Shown: one piece after another, positions 56,407-63,660 of the stretch
How positions within the stretch are numbered: position 1 is the first letter of the stretch
Layout: the number at the start of each line of letters is the position of its first letter
NCBI RefSeq assembly: GCF_014058685.1
Contig: NZ_CP059055.1
Coordinates: 1,798,001-1,862,000, forward strand
DNA: 64,000 bases
Reading direction: 5' to 3'
Source: Lactobacillus johnsonii
Lineage (GTDB): Bacteria; Bacillota; Bacilli; Lactobacillales; Lactobacillaceae
Notes under the pieces: generated by a model
What the model saw: only the letters and a program-made list of their open reading frames with translations
Databases searched by the model: none
Told to the model about the DNA's origin: nothing
Translations under genes and position numbers: made by a program

Positions 56407-57630
56407 CTACTTCCAGCCAAACCATAATGTACTCAAGAAACCTGAGAAAATTAGGAAACTGAAACAAACAACATTAAATGTTAAGAAAATCGCAAACCAC
56501 TTTGTAAATTTATTATGTGGGATTTGCTTGCGGTGCTTACGCTTAAATCTTAACCAAATATCATTAATGATAATTGCCAAAGCATGGTAAATACCATATA
56601 CGATATAGTACCACGTTAAGCCGTGCCAGAAACCCATAATTAAGAAATCTACAAAATATGCTAATTGCGACAATCTGATTCTATTTTTCACCAATTTATG
56701 CTTCATTGCAAAGAATGTAAAACGCATAAAGATAAAATCACGGAACCAGAAGGATAGAGTCATGTGCCATCTATTCCAGAAATCTTTAATATTTTGAGAA
56801 ATAAATGGTTTATTAAAGTTCATAGGAGTTCTAATTCCCATAAAATATGACGTACCTACCGCAAACAAGGAGTATCCTGCAAAGTCAAAGAATAAATACA
56901 TACTGTAGCAGTACATATAACCAAGCAGAGCCCAAGATAAGCGTAATCCCCCATTAGCTTGCCCATAAAAAATTGCATCTTTAGCTAATTGAGGAAGCCA
57001 TAAGGTACCAAATACATATCCAATAATAAATTTATATAAGAATCCTTGAAAAATATATCTTGTACCAAACTTTAAATTTTCAATATACTTATCTCTTTCA
57101 GGGGCTTTATCGTAATCTTCTTTAAATCTTCGATAGCGGTCAATAGGACCTGATGAAATAGTTGGGAAGAAAAGTAAAAACCTTGCATAAGTAATTGGAT
57201 CAACTTTCTTAATTGTTTTATCACGAAGTTCCATAATAACTTGTACTGTTTTGAAAGTTAAATATGAAATTCCGAAAAATCCAATCAAATCAGCAGTTTT
57301 ATTTGGTACTAATGGTGCAATCTTTACTGCCGCTAGTGGCAAAATTGCTAGGATAACTGCTAAACAAAAGACAGAGGTTTTATTCCTTCCAGAATTAACA
57401 TATTTTTGATAAGCAAAAGTAACTATAAATTGGAAAATGATGTATCCAATTAATTGAACTCCCTGTAGCCAGTCTTTACCATTAAACATTAAAAACAAGA
57501 ATAGTAAGGAAACGAAAGCTTCGTATGTTTTAAAGCGCCGTCCATGATATAAACCAATAATTAATGGCAAAAGCGCAATAAAAAGAATAACAAAGTAACG
57601 CGGATTACTATAGGGTTGAATATTGATCAC
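56407..57630 (-). CDS. dltB: MBOAT D-alanyl transferase DltB
   Basis: The 407-residue polytopic membrane protein belongs to the MBOAT family and moves D-alanine from DltC across the membrane. The active histidine lies in MGFWHGLTWYYIVYGIYHA (FWHGLTWY near residue 335), and RFLLFFPTISSGPIDRYRRF (FFPTISSGPIDRYRRF near 150-170) is a conserved loop. About 10-11 spans are expected. The start ATG at 57630 overlaps the dltA stop (ATGA-type 4-bp overlap). Confidence 0.95.
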   Translation of the reverse strand: MINIQPYSNPRYFVILFIALLPLIIGLYHGRRFKTYEAFVSLLFLFLMFNGKDWLQGVQLIGYIIFQFIVTFAYQKYVNSGRNKTSVFCLAVILAILPLAAVKIAPLVPNKTADLIGFFGISYLTFKTVQVIMELRDKTIKKVDPITYARFLLFFPTISSGPIDRYRRFKEDYDKAPERDKYIENLKFGTRYIFQGFLYKFIIGYVFGTLWLPQLAKDAIFYGQANGGLRLSWALLGYMYCYSMYLFFDFAGYSLFAVGTSYFMGIRTPMNFNKPFISQNIKDFWNRWHMTLSFWFRDFIFMRFTFFAMKHKLVKNRIRLSQLAYFVDFLIMGFWHGLTWYYIVYGIYHALAIIINDIWLRFKRKHRKQIPHNKFTKWFAIFLTFNVVCFSFLIFSGFLSTLWFGWK

Positions 57631-59135
57631 GCGTTATTTACCTCCTTAATTACTTGTTTAATATCTACTTTACCGTTTTGAGAGATTGGCATTTCATCAC
57701 GGTAGATAAAGCGTTGAGGAAGCATATATGGCATAATATCTTGACTTAATGATTCGCGTAATTTCTTAGTTAGTTCAGCATCAGTATACTTCTCACGTAC
57801 ACCGTCTGCTAATTCTACTACAGCAACTAGTTGTTGAACTTTATGATCCTTATTGTATTTTGGAGCAACAACGCCATAACGCACTAATGGATTCTTAGCA
57901 AGATAGAAGTTAATTTCTTCAAGTTCAATTCGATAACCATTAAACTTAACCTGAAAATCAATTCTTCCACGGTAGAAAAGCATGTCGCCATCTAAAAATC
58001 CTAAGTCACCAGTACGATAACTTCCATGTTCACTTTCTTTAAAGAAAGCAGCCTCAGTCTTTTCTGGATTATTTAAGTATCCCTTAGAGACACTTGGACC
58101 TTCAATAACAACTTCGCCTTGGTTATCTTCTTCACCCTTGGAAGTATCAATTGAAATCTTTGTGTCATCTTTAGAAACACCAATTGGCAATCGATCATAC
58201 TTATTTAAAATTTCATCAGTAATTTCTACCTGAGTAACAGCAACAGTTGTTTCAGTAGGGCCATAGGTATTAAAGATATGGCTATCTGGGAATTTCATCT
58301 TAAGCATTTTAGCTGTCTTATGACTTAATTCTTCACCACAGAATAAGAAGTGAGTTAATTCAGGATGATGCTTAGCATCAAAAGTAGGATCTAAGAAACT
58401 CATTTCTACAAATGATGGAGTTGAAACCCAAACATTGAATTTTAATTGAGGTAAAGTTTTGAAAAGCTGCCCGATATTTTCAGTTACATCATGAGGTAAA
58501 ACTACTAACTTACCACCGGCAGTTAAAGCAGGATATAAACTCATTACAGATAAGTCAAAAGAATATGGTGCTTGAGCTAAGAAGCTAGGATGTTCTGGAA
58601 GTGAAAAGTCATTTAACTCCCAATTTACAAAACTAAGCAGATTATCATGACTAATTTGTACACCCTTAGGCTTACCTGTTGTCCCTGAGGTAAAGATAAT
58701 GTAAAAATTGTCATCCCCACTTACAAACTTACTTTGATCAATTTCTGGATGATTATCAGAAACTTCTTCAGGAGTTAAAACTTTGATATTATCCATTTCA
58801 ATAGGAAGTTTATCAATTGCAATTACCAAAGGAGCTTCAGAAACTTCTTGAATCATCAATAAACGTTCGCTATTAGAATAACTAGCAATCGGAATGTAAG
58901 CATGTCCTGCTTTAACAGCACCAATAAAACTAGCAATCATTTCAAAGTTTTGACCACCCCAAATCATTACTGGAGCTTTTTCAGGAAGATCTAGTTCGTT
59001 GATCTTAGCTGCATATGCATCTGATCTAGCCTTTAGATCTCCATAAGTATTAGTTTCGCCAAGATAATCATAAGCGATCCGTTGTGGATCTTCAGTAGCA
59101 ATTTGATCGATTGTCTTGATTACATCTTTAATCAT
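57627..59135 (-). CDS. dltA: D-alanine-DltC ligase DltA
   Basis: The 502-residue adenylating enzyme activates D-alanine with ATP and loads it on DltC. Adenylation motifs are visible: YIIFTSGTTGKPKGVQIS (A3 loop, about 148-165), NTYGPTETTVAVTQ (A5), SYRTGDLGFLDGD (A7 around 375) and NGKVDIKQ with the catalytic Lys near the C-terminus. The gene overlaps dltB by 4 bp and follows dltX by 20 bp, consistent with one operon. Confidence 0.96.
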   Translation of the reverse strand: MIKDVIKTIDQIATEDPQRIAYDYLGETNTYGDLKARSDAYAAKINELDLPEKAPVMIWGGQNFEMIASFIGAVKAGHAYIPIASYSNSERLLMIQEVSEAPLVIAIDKLPIEMDNIKVLTPEEVSDNHPEIDQSKFVSGDDNFYIIFTSGTTGKPKGVQISHDNLLSFVNWELNDFSLPEHPSFLAQAPYSFDLSVMSLYPALTAGGKLVVLPHDVTENIGQLFKTLPQLKFNVWVSTPSFVEMSFLDPTFDAKHHPELTHFLFCGEELSHKTAKMLKMKFPDSHIFNTYGPTETTVAVTQVEITDEILNKYDRLPIGVSKDDTKISIDTSKGEEDNQGEVVIEGPSVSKGYLNNPEKTEAAFFKESEHGSYRTGDLGFLDGDMLFYRGRIDFQVKFNGYRIELEEINFYLAKNPLVRYGVVAPKYNKDHKVQQLVAVVELADGVREKYTDAELTKKLRESLSQDIMPYMLPQRFIYRDEMPISQNGKVDIKQVIKEVNNA

Positions 59136-59155
59136 TTAATGCGACCCTTTCAGTT

Positions 59156-59314
59156 CTAGAAATCTTTATAAATAAATTTTGCAGCCCCAATGCCACTATA
59201 TGAGTACAAGTAAACTAGCACTACAAGCACTGCAAAGTAAAAGAGAGTTTTAGCAATAAACAAGCCTACCTCTTTTTTCTTTGTATTGCTTTGTTTATCT
59301 TTATCTTCTGCCAT
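59156..59314 (-). CDS. dltX: DltX, small teichoic acid D-alanylation peptide
   Basis: A 52-residue protein directly upstream of dltA. It has a soluble Lys-rich N-terminus (MAEDKDKQSNTKKKE), one membrane span (TLFYFAVLVVLVYLYSY) and the conserved C-terminal motif SGIGAAKFIYKDF of DltX, which is required for D-alanylation in Gram-positive bacteria. The ATG at 59314 has GAGGTG upstream. It opens the dlt operon. Confidence 0.9.
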   Translation of the reverse strand: MAEDKDKQSNTKKKEVGLFIAKTLFYFAVLVVLVYLYSYSGIGAAKFIYKDF

Positions 59315-59448
59315 GCTTACACCTCGTAATCTTTTTTCTAAATTTTACAACAATGTTATAAAATAGGTTATGATTTTTACTATTTCTTAGAAAAATAGCA
59401 TGAACTGAAGTAATTATACCAAAAATAGCCGTAGTTATGGATAGTTCA

Positions 59449-59739
59449 CTAATGTTGGTTACGTTTTCTTTCGATAAAATAACCTATCCCTAAGAAAATT
59501 GTCGGTAGAATTGAAACAAATACCAACACTATTAAAATAACTCGTAAAAGCCAATCAGTATTTGTCCACCTTTTATCATTAGCAGTAGCAAGAGCATATG
59601 CTGAAAATAAGATAATTGTAATTAAATTTATTAAGAACATAATATTGTGTGTATATTGATACAAGACCAACACACTACTACCGGATATCAAACCACTCCA
59701 ACCTGCTAATCGTACCCAAAAAGATATTTTCTTAATCAT
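59449..59739 (-). CDS. Small three-span membrane protein, unknown
   Basis: The 96-residue protein has three hydrophobic segments (about 8-28, 33-52, 64-88) and a short basic C-terminus (ERKRNQH). I do not recognise a family. It lies 2 bp downstream of the secreted beta-propeller-like gene on the same strand, so it is probably cotranscribed with it. The gap to dltX (135 bp) carries the dlt promoter; a TATAAC/TAAAAT-like -10 occurs at about 59345-59370 on the minus strand. Confidence 0.55.
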   Translation of the reverse strand: MIKKISFWVRLAGWSGLISGSSVLVLYQYTHNIMFLINLITIILFSAYALATANDKRWTNTDWLLRVILIVLVFVSILPTIFLGIGYFIERKRNQH

Positions 59740-59741
59740 TT

Positions 59742-60893
59742 TTAACCCCCTAATAAGGCATTTATATTCGCCGATAGAATTCGGTCAACAATCATTATTT
59801 GATCACGCGCATATGCTTTTGATCCTGATTCAAATAACATCAGTAGCTGCCCATTTTGAACATAAATTTGTTCTAGATATGGCGGCATAATAACAACTTT
59901 TTCCGCATTTCCTTCATCTAAGTTATTCAAAGCTGAAATTGGGAAAAAATACAACTTAGAATCTTTGCTTCCATAGGATTGACTTAAAATAATCCAATTC
60001 TGATAAAATGCAATTCCTTGAATCTGTCGGTCCATTGAAGCACTTCCTGAACCTAAGGCCCAAGATACTTGGCCTGTTACTGCTTTGATTTGATCACTAG
60101 TAATTGTTCCTTTAAAATTTCCCGAACGAGCAATAGGATAGCTAGCAATTTGCCCTTGTCCATCAGTATTAAAAAAGCCAACAAATAATTGATTATCATA
60201 ATAAGTTACACAAGATGCTCTTTCAATTGTTGGTAAAGAAATTACATTATCATATTTAATAGGTTGCTTTTTCTTATTATAACTATACTTTTCCAATTTC
60301 TTTAACGAAAAAGACATTAGTGCCGATGAATCATCTTGACTACCCGTTACCCAAATATTTTTAGCAATTGGATCATAAGCAACCCCTCCTAAATGAGGTG
60401 CTCCCGGAACTTGAATAGTCTTTAAATATTTTCCCGTTTTTTTATCTAAACAATAAATGACCGAGCGATGATTATGAGTTGAATCGTAAGCCGAAATTAA
60501 TAAATATTTTCCCGCTACAGTTAGGCCTTGCGGAGTCATTGAATCTGCATCAGTAATCTTCTTTTTATTAAAATCATAACTTGGCGTTACAACTTGGCCT
60601 GGTATTACTACACTACTGCCAATTTTACTTGCACGTGGCGTTTCATAAGCTGCACTATAAACATCAGGATATTTTTCATTTAATTGTCGTTTGAAATAAG
60701 CCAAATTATGATGACCAGGACTAATACTTGTTCCATCTTTTGCTTTTTCTACATCAGGTCTAGAAGTAAAAGTAGCTTTTGCCTGCTCCCGTTTTTGGTA
60801 TTGTTGATAACCATAATATCCTCCGTATGCCGCTCCTGCAGCAATTCCGAGAATCAAAACCAACTTAAATAAAATCTTTAAAAATTTCTTCAT
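59742..60893 (-). CDS. Membrane-anchored beta-propeller-like extracytoplasmic protein
   Basis: The 383-residue protein starts with an N-terminal anchor (LFKLVLILGIAAGAAYGGYYGYQQ, with hydrophobic core at about residues 8-25) and no lipobox or LPXTG. The body from about residue 90 to 370 contains repeated motifs of the type YCLDKKTGKYLKTI, GGVAYDPIAKNIWVTG and GIAFYQNWIILSQSYG, which recall YncE/WD40-like propeller blades. The function is unknown. It heads a two-gene unit with the 96-residue membrane protein, upstream of the dlt operon. Confidence 0.65.
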   Translation of the reverse strand: MKKFLKILFKLVLILGIAAGAAYGGYYGYQQYQKREQAKATFTSRPDVEKAKDGTSISPGHHNLAYFKRQLNEKYPDVYSAAYETPRASKIGSSVVIPGQVVTPSYDFNKKKITDADSMTPQGLTVAGKYLLISAYDSTHNHRSVIYCLDKKTGKYLKTIQVPGAPHLGGVAYDPIAKNIWVTGSQDDSSALMSFSLKKLEKYSYNKKKQPIKYDNVISLPTIERASCVTYYDNQLFVGFFNTDGQGQIASYPIARSGNFKGTITSDQIKAVTGQVSWALGSGSASMDRQIQGIAFYQNWIILSQSYGSKDSKLYFFPISALNNLDEGNAEKVVIMPPYLEQIYVQNGQLLMLFESGSKAYARDQIMIVDRILSANINALLGG

Positions 60894-61007
60894 TAGCTTT
60901 CCCTACCTAATAAATAATTTTCTCAATTCGATATTATACCTGAATCCTTTCCTTGCTACCGAAAATAAAAAATGAGTATCTCTCTTATATTTCTTTTGGT
61001 TTTGTAC

Positions 61008-61187
61008 TATAATATATAAATTGTAGTAGTGGATTACTTATGATCCATTGCTATTAGCATTAACATCCAACTTTTTATTTTCATTCTTACTCCTCCAAGT
61101 AGATTGAATAATAACAAGATCAGCTTAACGCTGATTATCTATCTTTGAAAGAACCTATGCACTTCCCAGCATAGGTTTTTTCTTTTG
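61008..61187 (+). ncRNA. Candidate sRNA, copy 1 of a paralogous pair flanking the bacteriocin locus
   Basis: After a -10 TATAAT or TATAAA at 61008-61020, the RNA (from about 61021) has a 5' hairpin GTAGTAGTGGAT / ATCCATTGCTAT (61023-61034 with 61043-61054), an unpaired stretch 61050-61110 shared base for base with copy 2, a second hairpin ATCAGC / GCTGAT (61119-61135), and a terminator AACCTATGC / GCATAGGTT (61152-61177) with loop ACTTCCCA and a T-run. The single-stranded part contains TTACTCCTCCAAG, complementary to Shine-Dalgarno sequences. On the opposite strand the identical stretch reads as a ribosome site and the start of a 16-residue frame. Confidence 0.6.
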
Positions 61188-61195
61188 CAATAAAA

Positions 61196-61234
61196 ACAAA
61201 AAAAAGGTTCCTTTCACATTTGGATACCTCTTTT
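61196..61234 (-). terminator. Terminator of the bacteriocin/immunity operon
   Basis: Minus-strand AGGTATCC / GGAACCTTTTTTT hairpin (one bulge) just after the second immunity gene. Confidence 0.6.
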
Positions 61235-61248
61235 AATTGTCTGTTCAT

Positions 61249-61560
61249 TTATCCCCAATGGATAAAGTCTAATGCATTTTTATCTTGAGTATATCTAGCA
61301 TAAACTGAATTTCTTAATTGATTCCAGATCTTGCTTTGAAAATCATTTAACTTAAATTCATTTAGTGCCATCGAATTTTCAACTAGACTAACAACATTAA
61401 ATAGTTCGGAAGTCAAAGCAACTGCATGATATTTTCCTGTTTTTAAATTAGTAATTGTTTTGTTTATTTGCTCAATAACTTGAATTTTCTCAGGTGACTT
61501 ATTATCAGCTAAACTTAGTTTAAATGCTTCAAGTAAGCTGATATATTCTTGGATACTCAT
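61249..61560 (-). CDS. Bacteriocin immunity-like protein 2
   Basis: The 103-residue, mostly helical cytosolic protein resembles the EntA_Immun family (four-helix bundle immunity proteins of class IIa bacteriocins). Its C-terminal part contains LNDFQSKIWNQLRN, a motif shared with the other two immunity-like proteins here (Q..-x2-3-WN-x-L/F). It is the third gene of the bacteriocin transcript, 4 bp after the first immunity gene. It may protect from a related bacteriocin made elsewhere, since one bacteriocin normally has one immunity protein. Confidence 0.65.
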   Translation of the reverse strand: MSIQEYISLLEAFKLSLADNKSPEKIQVIEQINKTITNLKTGKYHAVALTSELFNVVSLVENSMALNEFKLNDFQSKIWNQLRNSVYARYTQDKNALDFIHWG

Positions 61561-61564
61561 TTAA

Positions 61565-61909
61565 TTACCAAACACCAAATTGATTAATTAATTTAAATAT
61601 TATTTCGTTTTTTTGCAAATTTTTATCCGTTGGATGCAAAAATAAATTCCATGCTTCAGATTGTTTTTTAGAAAAACGCAATCCTCTAAAAGCAAGAGCA
61701 TCATTGATATAACTCATCGTTTTTCCGACTCGAATAGATAAAGTTATTCCCTCATACTTTTTATTTTGTAAATCAAATAATGTTTCATCAATGACTTGAT
61801 ATAGTTCAGTAAAATTAGTGAATGTATTCAAATCACCATATGGTTCATGTTTTAGTTGATATTCTAAGTTTTTAAGTAATACAATTGCTTGTTTAACTTC
61901 TGATTCCAT
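61565..61909 (-). CDS. Bacteriocin immunity protein 1
   Basis: A 114-residue protein starting at 61909, one base after the bacteriocin stop codon; its ribosome site GAGGATGG lies within the bacteriocin gene, so translation is coupled. The sequence is helical and contains FSKKQSEAWNLFLH, equivalent to LNDFQSKIWNQL in the next gene. It matches the EntA_Immun type, which protects the producer against its own class II bacteriocin. A longer open frame from 61957 would overlap the bacteriocin gene and lacks a ribosome site. Confidence 0.72.
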   Translation of the reverse strand: MESEVKQAIVLLKNLEYQLKHEPYGDLNTFTNFTELYQVIDETLFDLQNKKYEGITLSIRVGKTMSYINDALAFRGLRFSKKQSEAWNLFLHPTDKNLQKNEIIFKLINQFGVW

Positions 61910-61910
61910 A

Positions 61911-62198
61911 CTATCTTGGCCATCCTCTACCACCACTAATAAATCCCGTAGCAACACTATTAGCCATATTATTAATAGTGCTACTTACTACACCGCCCCA
62001 GTTAACTCTACATTTACCATTTTTTAGTGTAGCTGGTCCATACGAGTAGCCCTTTCTGCATTCCACATTAGATCCCCACGGCATAGGATCATACCAGCCA
62101 GGAGTAGCAGCAGAAGCCGTATTACTACTAAAGTATAAGGCAGCTCCTGTCATAACAGGAATAAATGCTGTTGCTAAGAATAATTTACCCTTTTTCAT
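61911..62198 (-). CDS. Sec-dependent class II bacteriocin precursor (atypical pediocin-like)
   Basis: The 95-residue precursor begins at 62198, where GGAGG lies 8 bases upstream; a longer frame to 62213 lacks a ribosome site. It has a Sec signal peptide (KKGK, hydrophobic core, NTASA cleavage) giving a predicted 65-residue mature peptide from ATPGWYDP. The mature part has only two Cys, in SNVECRKGYSYG and NGKCRVNWGG; the second block resembles the CWVNWSE region of class IIa bacteriocins, and the Gly-rich amphipathic tail ends in GGRGWPR. The first-to-second Cys distance (15 residues) is far longer than the 4 of YGNGVxCxxxxC peptides but similar to acidocin A. Directly followed by immunity genes. 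Confidence 0.68.
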   Translation of the reverse strand: MKKGKLFLATAFIPVMTGAALYFSSNTASAATPGWYDPMPWGSNVECRKGYSYGPATLKNGKCRVNWGGVVSSTINNMANSVATGFISGGRGWPR

Positions 62199-62484
62199 GA
62201 TGTTTACCTCCAAGTTTAGAAAAAAATTTTTATTTTTTTGGAAAGCGTCTTCATCTAATTAAATTTTATCATACCAATTATAAATTTCAATTATTTTTCC
62301 AAATATATCTTAGTATTCATACAGCTAATGCATAAGAAGTTTACGTGTTAAGATCACATTTTAATGTTAGTGGTATACCAATTTTATATTTTTCAAAAAA
62401 ATTGTATAAAGTATGCTTCCATAATACGATTATCTTACAGAAAATCATTTCTAAATTTATCGAAAGATCCAGAAGGTGAAAAAG
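62199..62484. other. Divergent intergenic region of the bacteriocin locus
   Basis: This 286-bp AT-rich spacer separates the bacteriocin (minus) from the third immunity-like gene (plus). Besides the bacteriocin promoter it contains GGTATACC-type palindrome at about 62372-62379 and no recognisable regulator box or inducer-peptide gene. The plus-strand promoter could not be identified with confidence. Confidence 0.35.
62263..62290 (-). promoter_or_regulatory. Bacteriocin promoter
   Basis: Minus-strand TTGAAA (complement of 62285-62290), 16 bases, TAAAAT (complement of 62263-62268), 65 bp before the bacteriocin ATG. Confidence 0.5.
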
Positions 62485-62769
62485 ATGGTTTCTAAAGATG
62501 AAATTATTACAATAATGTCTGAGTTAGTTAACTCACTTAATAATACAAATCCTCATTCAGAATTTACTAACTTCCTTACAGATAGTCTAAACACAATTAA
62601 ATCTAGCAATGGTGTTGCTTTCACAGGTCAACTGCAATATTTTTTTAATCACGCCCCTGTTGTAAAGTTTTCCGATAATATCACATTTACTTCGCAAGAA
62701 GAAAAACTATGGAATAAACTCCTCTCTCTAAACGAGCTAGAAAATAATCTTTGGGGTGCAAGTTTATAA
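62485..62769 (+). CDS. Bacteriocin immunity-like protein 3
   Basis: The 94-residue protein shares the helical layout and the C-terminal FTSQEEKLWNKLLS motif with the two immunity-like proteins on the other strand. The start ATG at 62485 is chosen because AGAAGG lies 8 bases upstream; the GTG at 62476 is inside that ribosome site. It is transcribed divergently from the bacteriocin, followed after about 85 bp by the second sRNA copy. It might give resistance to foreign bacteriocins (an orphan immunity gene). Confidence 0.6.
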   Translation: MVSKDEIITIMSELVNSLNNTNPHSEFTNFLTDSLNTIKSSNGVAFTGQLQYFFNHAPVVKFSDNITFTSQEEKLWNKLLSLNELENNLWGASL

Positions 62770-62823
62770 TTCATTTCCAACTTCTTAATCAAATTTAACT
62801 TTTTTAATAAAAAACGTCACAAT

Positions 62824-63018
62824 TTGTTCACATTTTCATTCTAATATATAAACCATAGCAACGGGGAAGACAAAACCCCATCGCTATTAGCATTAACATC
62901 CAACTTTTTATTTTCATTCTTACTCCTCCAAGTAGATTGAATACATTTATCAGTCTTTGACTGATCCTATACTTATATATTTTGAAATCCGCGTCTTTCC
63001 CAGCGCGGATTTTTTTGT
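62824..63018 (+). ncRNA. Candidate sRNA, copy 2 of the paralogous pair
   Basis: Promoter TTGTTC (62824-62829), 17 bases, TATAAA (62847-62852). The RNA has a 5' hairpin ATAGCAACGGGG / CCCCATCGCTAT (62855-62866 with 62876-62887), then 61 nt (62883-62943) identical to 61050-61110 of copy 1, a second hairpin ATCAGTC / GACTGAT (62949-62965), and a terminator AAATCCGCG / CGCGGATTT (62985-63012) with TTTCCCAG in the loop and a T-run. All three stems differ from copy 1 in sequence but remain paired. Confidence 0.65.
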
Positions 63019-63095
63019 GGGCTTATTTTCGAGACTTTCATATAATGATAATAGAATACAAAGTAATAAATTCAATTAACTTAGGAAGGATTATT

Positions 63096-63590
63096 ATGTT
63101 TTCACCAGTGATTCAGTCTTTGATTGCAGAAAAAGCAGGTTCATTTATTATTCCTGCTTCTAGGATTGCATTTGTGGAAGACGAAAACCCACTCTACCAT
63201 GCTTTTTTAGTTCTTACTAAAATGAAATATTCAAAAATTCCAGTTTTGGATAAAGAGCAAAAAGTAGTTGGCTTAATCAGCTTATCGATGATTACAGACA
63301 CGATGCTGACGCCTGATAATATTGTGATTGAACCTCTATCGGACTTAAAAGTTAAAGATGTAATACAGACAAAATTTGAAACAATTAACTTTGCCCGCAC
63401 TAATCTTGAGACGCAGCTCCATCTTCTAGTTGATAATCCTTTTATTCCAGTTGTAAATGACAATAATATTTTTCAGGGATTGCTGACTAGGCGAGAATGG
63501 ATTAAGGCCTTTAATTATGTAACTCATTCAATTGAGGAAAAATACAACATTACTAAGAAAACTTTACAGAAAGAAAACCCAATAACTTAA
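63096..63590 (+). CDS. cbpB: CBS domain protein, CbpB-like c-di-AMP sensor
   Basis: The 164-residue protein consists of two CBS domains (about 18-75 and 85-145, with YSKIPVLDKEQKVVGLISLS and NPFIPVVNDNNIFQGLLTRREW as the canonical CBS strands). This length and layout match CbpB (YkuL/DarB), a c-di-AMP-binding protein of Listeria and Bacillus that acts on the stringent-response synthetase Rel and pyruvate carboxylase. Residues contacting the ligand cannot be checked here, so the c-di-AMP assignment is an inference. Start at 63096 (MFSPVIQ) because AGGAAGG lies 6 bases upstream; the longer open frame runs through the terminator of the sRNA. Confidence 0.75.
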   Translation: MFSPVIQSLIAEKAGSFIIPASRIAFVEDENPLYHAFLVLTKMKYSKIPVLDKEQKVVGLISLSMITDTMLTPDNIVIEPLSDLKVKDVIQTKFETINFARTNLETQLHLLVDNPFIPVVNDNNIFQGLLTRREWIKAFNYVTHSIEEKYNITKKTLQKENPIT

Positions 63591-63660
63591 ATTCAATAAG
63601 TTAAGTTGTATAATAGTAATGTTTTAGTATTATTGATTAAATTAGTTGGAGGGAAAGCTA

